Source: Geosiphon pyriformis (taxonomy: Eukaryota > Glomeromycota > Glomeromycetes > Archaeosporales > Geosiphonaceae). From it: a stretch of 64,000 nt of DNA. Positions 56,884-64,000 of the stretch are shown piece by piece (position 1 is the stretch's first letter; every line of letters starts with the position of its first letter). A program made the position numbers and the translations under genes. The notes beneath the pieces are model-generated. The model was not told where the DNA came from. It did no database searches and worked only from the letters and a program-made list of their open reading frames with translations. The DNA is taken from positions 13,644-77,643 of the forward strand of contig JAAOMT010000261.1 in assembly GCA_016748015.1 (NCBI GenBank), written 5' to 3'.

Positions 56884-57602
56884 TCATCCTCTCCAAAGAG
56901 ATTAAGCTCCGGCAAAATCAAACTATTTATGAGATAGTCTATGTGAAGGGTTTTGTCTAACTCGAAACTAAGTTTGTTGAAGTCTTTTGTGGATAAAATA
57001 TATAGTACTTGAGGCAAAATAAGCTTTGTATTCAAGAGACCAAATCTTTGTATAAGAGTTCTGGCTCTTCTTGTAATGATCAAAACTCTTGGGACATCTA
57101 ATCATATAATGCCCAAAATTTCCACTTGTATCTCTGAAGTTGTTTTCTTCATGAGCTTCATGTTTTCTATGATTTTACCAAGACAACCATAGAGTTCTAG
57201 TTGTCTTCCATATGACAAGTTTTTGTCTATGGGCAAGATTTCTTGTATTGTTTTTCCAATTGTGCTGAAAGGTGAAAGTATCGCTGCTGTTATGCTTTTC
57301 AGCAGGTATTTATCCATTTTGCCACCAATTCTTTCTCTTCTGGTAGTTGTTTTCTTTGGTCTGATAACAGTGTGAGTTCCACTGTTGTCTGTTATGGTGG
57401 TTTGTTTTTCAATAGTCAGAGTAGCATTTGGATAGTTCTTGATCCAGTACTCATGGAGAGTATAGAAAGCGTTTTGAATGTTTTGATCCAGGAAATAATT
57501 GTTCATGTCGATTGAAGATACCTCTGTTTTGGGAATAGTGCATTTATTTATATCTAATTTTTGCTGATCATTTGGGTTGGTATTACCACAACAGGTAACC
57601 AA
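56853..57602 (-). pseudogene. Gypsy-D ORF3 (env-position gene)
   Basis: About 245 codons on the minus strand: NIQNAFYTLHEYWIKNYP, a basic stretch (KKTTTRRERIGGKMDKYLL), ITAAILSPFSTIGKTIQEILP, YGRQLELYGCLGKII, then after one TGA at 57099 RVLIITRRARTLIQRFGLL and FGEDDVTVETHSFY, ending about 10 codons inside the LTR. Frame opens without ATG at 57602; the first good ATG is at about 57513 (MNNYFLDQN). No membrane anchor is certain. Layout resembles ORF3 of gypsy-C. Confidence 0.68.
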
Positions 57603-58867
57603 TTAGGTCGTTTGTGATATTTCTTGAGTCGCATGCCATGAACAGGGCGATCACTGAATATTGTTCTATATTAATCTTATAAGATATAAGAACCATTGTT
57701 CAAAACTTTGTTGACTATAAAGAGTCCTTTCTACCGGCTAGAGAATTTATCACCATAGACATTGTTTCTGTCTGAATGGTATTCCAAAACTAAGTCACCA
57801 ACATTTAAGGAAAGTGTTTTATAGGTTTTTTTTTTTTTGAGCTTCTCTTGGACCTGTTTTATTTTTTCAAAGGCAATTATCCATGCTTCTACTAATGAGT
57901 CAAGAATGGTACCAAGTCTTCTTTGCAAAATGTTCTTGTAATCTTCTATTGTTATTTCTTCAAAAGGTATTGTTTCTATATCTATTTCTATTGGTAGAGT
58001 TGCCATTTGTCTATAGAGCAAATAAAAGAGTCCATAACTTGTTATGTCATGATTCACAGTTCTGTAAGCAAACAAGACTGAAGGCAATACTTTGTTCCAT
58101 AGGTTGGTTTCTTCACTGGTTTTGGCTAGAGTTTCACATAGTGTTCTATTAAAATGTTCCACTAGGCCATTTGTTTGGGGGTGATAAGAGGAAGAGAGTT
58201 TATAACATATTCCCATTTTTCTGCAAAGTTCTTCAACCAGTGTACTGAAAAAAGCTCTTCCTCTATCAGATAAAAGTTCTTTGAAGCAGCCATGGCAACA
58301 GATAATATCTTCATAAATGAAATTGGCAATTGAGACTGCTGTTTGATCTGAGGTGGCTCTTGCTTCTACCCACTTTGTAAGATAGTCGGTAGCTGTGATA
58401 ATGTATCTGTTGTCATCAGGAGTTACTATTAAAGATCCAACAACATCTATATCAATTCTATCAAATGGTTGACCAACAGAGATTGGATGGATATCTTTCT
58501 TGTGATTGGGTTTTCCTTTTCTTTGGCAGGTATCACAGGTTTTGATGTATTCAGCAATGTCTTTTCCCAAGGTAGGCCAATAATAGCAAGCTAAAGTTTT
58601 CTGAATTGTTTTTGTTTTTCCAAAGTGTCCAGCTAATGGATCAGTGTGCATATTGTAGATCACAATTTCTCTTTCTTCAAATCTAATGACTCTCTGGGAA
58701 CGGTCAGGATCTTTTCTATTTCTTTTATATAACTGGTTCTGGCGAATCAAATAGAAATTTGATTGTTTGTGCAAATGTTCTCTTTGCTGTCGAGTATAGT
58801 CTGGCGGGTATTGTCCTTTACCCAAAAATTTCATTAAAGCAGAGTAGTTGTCCAAGTCCATTATCAT
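57603..58867 (-). CDS. Gypsy-D integrase
   Basis: Uninterrupted for 378 codons (58867-57731), then a stop before the C-terminal tail (VLNNGSYIL). Order: N-terminal HHCC zinc domain (HTDPLAGHFGKTKTI, CDTCQRKG), DDE core with Asp in IDIDVVGSL, Asp in LLSDRGRAF and Glu in NGLVEHFNRTL, YRTVNHDITSYGLFYLLY, and a C-terminal VGDLVLEY domain. All catalytic residues are intact, unlike in gypsy-C. Joins element ends to target DNA in the nucleus. Confidence 0.9.
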
Positions 58868-58871
58868 GTTT

Positions 58872-59781
58872 GTTTGTGGGGAAGTTACAAATAATTAAGT
58901 TGGTTTGGTTTGAGAGGGTTTTACTATCACTGGATGGTAAGTCTGGAGAAAGCGTTGGCGTTTTGATGATTAGCTCTTTTGTGGTGTTGAATGTCATAGT
59001 CGAATTTATCCAAGTAAAGTATCCAGTAAGTTATCCATTTATGTTTCAGGTTTCTTTTGTTGCATAGTCAAACCAAAGCTTGGTGATCTGTTACCACCAA
59101 AAATTTCACACCCTTAAGATATTTGTCCCAGTAGCTGGTAGCCCAAACTACTGCTAAGCATTCCTGCTCAGTAACTGAGTAGTTTCTTTCTGCTAGTGTG
59201 AGAGTTCTACTGGCATATGCTACAGTGTGTTTTCTGTTATCTTTATCTTTTTGGAAAAGAACAGCACCAAGTCCATAACCAGATGCATCAGTGTGGAGGA
59301 TAAAAAGTTGATCCAAATTAGGTTACATAAGGATGGGTTCTGTAACCAGTTTTTCCTTTAGAATTTTAAATGCTTTTTGTTGATGAGTTCCCCAGTAATA
59401 ATTGATGTTTTTCCTAAGTAGCTGATTGAGAGGAGCAGCGATTTTGGAGAAATCCTTGACAAACTTGCGATAATAAGAGGCCAAACCAAGAAAAGAGCAT
59501 AGTTCATGAACATTCATTGGTTGTCTAATGTTTTGAACTTTTTCAATTTTGGCTGGATCAGGAAAGATTCTATCTTTTGTAATAAGATGGCCAAGGAACT
59601 GGGTGGATTGATGTCCAAAGAATAATTTGATTGGATTGATCTTGAGACCAGCATTTCTAAGAAGGTCAAAAACCTTTTGCAAATGTTCAAGGTGTTCATC
59701 CCAGATTTTTGAGTATACCATTATGTTGTCCAAGTAGACTAAAACAAAGTTTTCTTTTACTGATTCAAATACTTTGTCCAT
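58872..59781 (-). pseudogene. Gypsy-D RT C-terminal half and RNase H
   Basis: MDKVFESVKENFVLVYLDNIMVYS: the catalytic box is YLDN, second Asp changed to Asn. Then LGHLITKDRIFPDP, LCSFLGLASYYRKFV, and RNase H ([47 protein letters not shown]). Stops at 59785 (Q), 59320 and 59068 (apparent W). Confidence 0.88.
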
Positions 59782-59787
59782 TAAGTG

Positions 59788-60200
59788 TTAAAATATGAGA
59801 GAAGCATTTGTGAGACCAAAAGGCATGACTGTGAATTTGTAGGTATCATACTTGGTGATAAAGGCAGTTTTCTTTCTGCTTTCTGGATCCATCTCTACTT
59901 GCCAGAATCCAGCAGTTAAGTCAATGGTTAAGAAGAAAGTGGCACCATGGAATTGGTCTAGCATTGCATCAATCTTGGGAAGTGGGTACATGTCTCTTTC
60001 AGTAATGGCATTTAATTGGCAATAGTCAACACAAAAGCATAGGGTTCCTCCTTTCTTGGATACCACTACAACTGAGAATGCCCATTCACTCTTGGTTTCC
60101 TGTATGAATCCAAGGGTTTTCATTCGGATTATTTCTTTTTTGATAAACTCATCATTGTGCTGGTTGGATTGATAGGGCTTCAAATGGATGGGGCGAGTTT
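59788..60200 (-). CDS. Gypsy-D RT N-terminal half
   Basis: Part of a 413-codon open frame (61029-59788). RT motifs: HVIQHTIITRETRPIHLKPY, EWAFSVVVVSKKGGTLCFCVDYCQLN, YPLPKIDAMLDQF, TFFLTIDLTAGFWQVEMD, TAFITKYDTYKFTVMPFGLTNA. Stops just before the QxLMDKVF segment. Confidence 0.9.
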
Positions 60201-61200
60201 CTCTAGTGATGATGGTGTGTTGTATCACATGTGTACGTCCAGGAAATTCACTTTCTTTTGAGATAACTGGGCTGTTTCTAGCCAGCAGGTTTTCAATGTC
60301 TACTTTTCTTTCTTCTGGAGAGAGTTTTCTTTGTTCTACAACCAGTGATTGGATTTCAGGTGGTTTGTTTTCAAAGGACTTTTGGACTTCTTTTATTTCC
60401 TCTTGGGGTATCAAGCTGATTGGTTCCCAATCTTTGTAATAGATCAGGCAGGACATGCATTCATCACTAGGAGAATACAATGGTTTGTCGCACCAGCACC
60501 GAGCACAAGGATCATGCCACCAATAACTGTATTTGGCTTTCTTGCCTGGCTTTCTGTCAAAGGTTCTTTTGAGCATGTCATAATAAGGCCAGCAGATCAG
60601 TTTGCCATTGACAATGATTCCTTCTTTATCTGCCTTGACATTATCCAGTGGTTTGCCATTGCTAATGAAGATGGTATAGGCGAGTTTAGCAGTCTCTTTT
60701 TGTTCTTCTTGTTCTTCTTTTTTCTCACTTTCTTCATCATTTGATTCATCTAATTTATTTTCTTCTGGACTCTGCTTGGGTACTGGGGGAGTTGTCCAAT
60801 GGTGACATTTAACCACAATGGGTTTCTCATCACATCTGATGGTTAGTTCACAGAGTTCATAATCAAGCAAAGCCTTTGCTTTCTTGAGCCATTCATTGCC
60901 AACAATGATGGTGTATTCTTTTGCTTCAGACACTTCCATATCAGTTTCAATGCTGATGCCATTGATGCGGACAGGAATAGCTTTGGCTATGCCAAGCCCT
61001 TTTTTCTTATCACCATATATATTGGTCATTGGTCATGTGGATGGTTCATCAATTTTTCTGCCAATTGCTTCAAGAAAGTGTTTGGCAATAACACTAACAG
61101 ATAATTCACTGTCTAAGATCAAATCGATGAAGTAGCCAGCCACTTGGGCTTTACAAATTAGAGGAGTGATATTGCTATTGTCAGCAAGTCCAGCTTGGTG
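60201..61200 (-). CDS. Gypsy-D second retropepsin (PR2), acidic linker and Cys cluster
   Basis: CKAQVAGYFIDLILDSELSVSVIAKHF is a retropepsin active-site region with D-S-E for D-S-G; then ETDMEVSEAKEYTIIVGNEWLKKAKALLDYELCELTI matches the flap/C-terminal pattern seen in protease 1 (QALVKNDWL..TLDWTTQELLI). A Glu/Lys-rich linker (60700-60780) and a cluster CARCWCDKP..CMSC (about 60460-60530) separate it from RT. A TGA lies at about 61030. This unit is a second copy of the protease-plus-Cys arrangement at 61.3-62.1 kb. Confidence 0.78.
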
Positions 61201-61329
61201 AGGGTGTTTGTTGGTTTTGGGTGTCTTTTTCTTTGGAATCAGGAATTTGCGAAGATCTTTTCTGAATTGTGGATGGGTTATCAATTGGCCAAAGGTTATA
61301 TGTGCTGGGGTTTCCATAAGGCCTTTGAC

Positions 61330-61500
61330 AACAGAATAGGGACTGTGGTTCCTTGTCCCATTTTCCATGTCTTTCTGGATAACCATATTTTTTTTTGTTA
61401 CAATGGTTACAATAATAGTGGGTGGGGTTTCTTGGGTCTTCATCTGGTGTGCTACACACAGTCATAGATAAGAGTTTCTTTTTGCAAACCGAGCATTCTA
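61330..61500 (-). pseudogene. Gypsy-D Cys-rich domain 1
   Basis: CSVCKKKLLSMTVC, HYYCNHCNKKKYGYPERHGKWDKEP. Nearly superimposable on the gypsy-C Cys-rich domain (CKDCKKKFLSMEVC; FPKRSGKWDN). Lies directly downstream of protease 1. Frame shifts occur on both sides. Confidence 0.7.
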
Positions 61501-61621
61501 GCTTTGGTCTGCGTTACTGGTGGTTTCTTTGTGGATTTACCTGGTTCTATTTGGATCTTTCTTCACTGGTCCACATTGGTATGGCTGGTAGTCCTGTTCT
61601 TTGGTCATCAGCCCAAGAGAG

Positions 61622-62110
61622 CTAATAGGTTTTAATGGCTGGTAGTGCTGGATTTTTCTCAAATTCAAAGGTAGGTTTTTGGTTGGTGCTGGGTTTTTGG
61701 AAGTGGCTACAGGTGGCTGGAATTCTGGCCTGGTGGCCATTATAATTGATCAGAAGCTCTTGGGTGGTCCAGTCTAGGGTGGCTTTTGTTAGCCAGTCAT
61801 TCTTTACTAATGCTTGATATTGTGTAGCATTTATTACTAATACTTTTGTAGATATTACTATGCCATTAATTTTAAAAGGAAATGAGTTAATTTCACCATG
61901 AAGCAGGTTTGTACTTCCATTGGCTGTTATGATTTGGGATGTTGTGGTACAATCAACTTTAAAACTCAGTTGGTTTACTAGTTGAAGCATTACAATGCTT
62001 CCAGTGGATCTGCTATCTAAGATAAATTTGATTGGGGTATTGTTTACAGTGGCTTCCATATACATAGTAGTGATTGGGCATTTTTTATCCAATGCTGCTC
62101 TACTGAACAT
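61622..62110 (-). CDS. Gypsy-D first retropepsin (PR1)
   Basis: A 162-codon open frame: TTMYMEATVNNTPIKFILDSRSTGSIVMLQLV, then IITANGSTNLLHGEIN, VLVINATQYQALVKNDWL, TLDWTTQELLINYNGHQ. The active site reads D-S-R. Very similar to the single protease of B and C. Confidence 0.82.
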   Translation of the reverse strand: MFSRAALDKKCPITTMYMEATVNNTPIKFILDSRSTGSIVMLQLVNQLSFKVDCTTTSQIITANGSTNLLHGEINSFPFKINGIVISTKVLVINATQYQALVKNDWLTKATLDWTTQELLINYNGHQARIPATCSHFQKPSTNQKPTFEFEKNPALPAIKTY

Positions 62111-62540
62111 AGCCTTGTTTTCCTCTAATTCAAAAAAAAAATAGCTGCGAGACTGTTATCTTCAGTGGCAACTGCTAGTAATATTGTTTGGCTCAATTTG
62201 TTAAAGGAATTTTTGGTTCTGTTTATGTTTCTACCATTATTGTTTTCGATGATCAGATTTTTCAGTATATTAAAATAAGTTTGTTAATAATTTTGGTAGT
62301 TTGGATTGATTTACTGACTGGTTCCGGCGCAGTTTGGATTCCTCTGAACCAATGTGTTCTGGTTCCACATGGGCTGATTTTGGGACTTAGGATGCCAATT
62401 CGGGTTGACTATTATGGGCTGTTACTAGTAAGTTCTTTGATTTTGATACATGGTAGGATATTGGCATGATATTGACATGTACTGGTTTTTGGGCATTTGG
62501 GGTGACATGTAATAATTATTTTCGCGTGCTTTCTGCATCA
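62111..62540 (-). other. Gypsy-D gag-protease spacer
   Basis: About 430 bp between the zinc knuckle and protease 1. In the three minus frames I see only Pro/Asn/Gln-rich fragments with stops, consistent with a low-complexity gag tail. No domain recognised. Confidence 0.45.
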
Positions 62541-63936
62541 TTCACATTCGACATTAACTAATCAAATGTCCTATGCATTTGCAAAAATAGCAGGCACGTG
62601 TTTCTGTTCTGAATTCCTGGTGCAATGAGTGATTATTTCGACTGTTGCTGACTTTCTGGCTGCATCTTTGGAATAGTTGGTATGTATTTCTTCTTGGATC
62701 CGGGATGAGATAACTTTCTATTTTCTTAGAGAGTTCCTCCCCTAATTGTGTTATTCTTTTCTTTAATGTTTCTGTCTTATTTTTTTCCATTACCATGTTA
62801 ACCATTTGACTATGATTAGCTTCTTTCTCAGCCAATTCAAGAGCTCTGGTGAGCATAATGGCTTTTGGTAAGGAATTAGAGTGGGCAGAGCATATTCTTC
62901 CTAAAATACTGCTTTTTAATCCTCTAATAAACTGATTTAAAACCTGAGGATCAGTATAGTATCCTTGTTTAATTGCTTCAATCTGATGGTGAATTCGATT
63001 GAATCAAGCAAGGTATTAGGTGACAGTTTTACCAGTATCTTGCTTAATAGTATTAAATTTGTTCTGTAGTTGAATTACAGCATTTGGGTTGCTAAAATAC
63101 TTCAGGAGTGCATTTTTAAATTTGGTGAAGCTCGTGGGTTTTGTTTCTAGACTTTGATACTACAAGTTGGCTGTGCCTTTCAGGAAGAAAGATAATGTTT
63201 GAATTGCTCTTTGGTCATTCCAGTTATTTGTCTGGATGGTTTTTTGCACTTCTTTGAGCCATATATACACATCTATTTCTTCTTTCTCTCCTGAGAAATC
63301 TGTTAGTCTTGTGATATATGGTGTGGCCATTTTGTCACCATTTTCTGCTAGTAGGCTTATTGGTCTAAGAGGAGATGGGATGATATTTTCTTGAACATTC
63401 TTAAAGGTGGCTTCTTTTATATTTACTTCTTTCTTTTGATCATGAGTTTTTTGGTTTCTGGACTGGCTGCTTGTTCCAGTGACTGGTCTTGTGCTTGTTT
63501 TTTCACTGGTTTCTTTGGATTCTGATTCAGACTCTTCTTCACGGTTTTTAAACCCCACTCCAAATTTTGGTTGAAAAAAGAGTTTTTAGAATAGCAATGA
63601 ATATTTTCCTGTAATTGGTATATCTTCCCAATTGTGTTGTTTAAGCTTCTTAGTGTAATTAGGAGTTCTTGGTATTTGTGGGGTTGATGTGGATGATGAT
63701 GCAGCTCCTAATGGGAGTTGGATTTTATTATCTGAGGAAAAATAGTAAGATCTTTCTTCTGGTAAATGAAGGCATTGTTTCTTTACTGATTGCATGATGT
63801 TTTTCTTAAGTGTTTGGGTGGGTGTTCCTAATTTTTGCTGATTTTTTTCATGATTAATTTCTGGATTGTGGATGAGTTCTCTGGTGTTCTTTGTGAATAT
63901 TGGAAAATTTTGTTGGCGTATTGTTCTATTTCGCAA
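62541..63936 (-). pseudogene. Gypsy-D gag
   Basis: From right to left: basic N-terminal part (63586-63936, NWEDIPITGKYS), acidic linker (EEESESESKETSEK), capsid core (ITRLTDFSGEKEEIDVYIWLKEVQKTIQTNNWNDQRAIQTL..FLKGTANL, then LNQFIRGLKSSILGRI), ALELAEKEANHSQ and the knuckle CYFCKCIGHLIS.C (about 62560-62600) with a stop inside it. Two or three stops break the frame. Confidence 0.82.
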
Positions 63937-64000
63937 TGGATTTTGACAATAGTCACGGCTATTACTGCTATTTCCTTTGTAGTGTATTGTAATAATTCTC
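63937..64000 (-). other. Gypsy-D sequence upstream of gag frame
   Basis: Last 64 bases; presumably the gag N terminus or leader. The PBS and 5' LTR of gypsy-D lie outside the window. Confidence 0.5.

Larger units (their letters stand above)
56230..64000 (-). mobile_element. Gypsy-D: best preserved element, two protease/Cys modules, 5' end off window
   Basis: Minus strand. 3' LTR 56230-56883, ORF3, integrase, RNase H, RT, a Cys cluster, protease 2, a second Cys domain, protease 1, gag to the window edge. Long frames survive (378 and 413 codons). Inserted in the LTR-C at 56229; TTAT (56226-56229) is the probable target site. No dUTPase found, unlike B and C. Confidence 0.9.

Overview
This looks like nuclear DNA of a repeat-rich, very AT-rich fungus, most likely an arbuscular-mycorrhizal fungus (Glomeromycotina, Rhizophagus-like). 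The basis is intron-rich eukaryotic genes, an AT-dominated background, and LINE and Ty3/gypsy families whose protein style (AP-endonuclease/RT LINEs with an RRM-like plus CCHC ORF1; gypsy pol with long linkers) I associate with that group. The assignment is inference; no marker gene is present.

Layout. 1-9.8 kb: broken gypsy copies (family C) and a decayed LINE, with a sequencing-adapter scar at 549-567. 9.8-13.8 kb: the only host-gene island, with two convergent multi-exon genes. One is an EEF1AKMT4/METTL-type methyltransferase (+, 7 exons, 249 aa). The other is a mitochondrial Era-like GTPase (-, 10 exons, 484 aa, including a GC-AG intron). 13.8-15.2 kb: extremely AT-rich DNA and half of a decayed LTR. 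15.2-50.4 kb: one nested tower of insertions. An old LTR (family A, 14771-15222 plus 50375-50655) was split by an old LINE (LINE-A). LINE-A was then split by two solo LTR-As, a younger LINE (LINE-B) and a gypsy-B element (28683-48494, minus strand). Gypsy-B was in turn split by a complete-length gypsy-C (32645-42461, plus strand). 50.7-56.2 kb: a different LINE ORF1 (LINE-E), a solo LTR-C, a truncated gypsy-B2 and a partial LTR-C. 56.2-64 kb: gypsy-D on the minus strand, the best preserved retroelement, running off the window end.

All labels (LTR-A to D, gypsy-B/C/D, LINE-A/B/D/E) are mine. The gypsy families B and C carry gag, retropepsin, a Cys-rich domain, a dUTPase, RT-RNase H, integrase and a third ORF. 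Family D replaces the dUTPase with a second retropepsin/Cys block. All four LTR families have their own short tandem array just upstream of the TATA box. Nearly all elements are inactivated by C-to-T/G-to-A changes; the oldest layers are close to pure A+T. No tRNA, rRNA, CRISPR or bacterial genes were seen.
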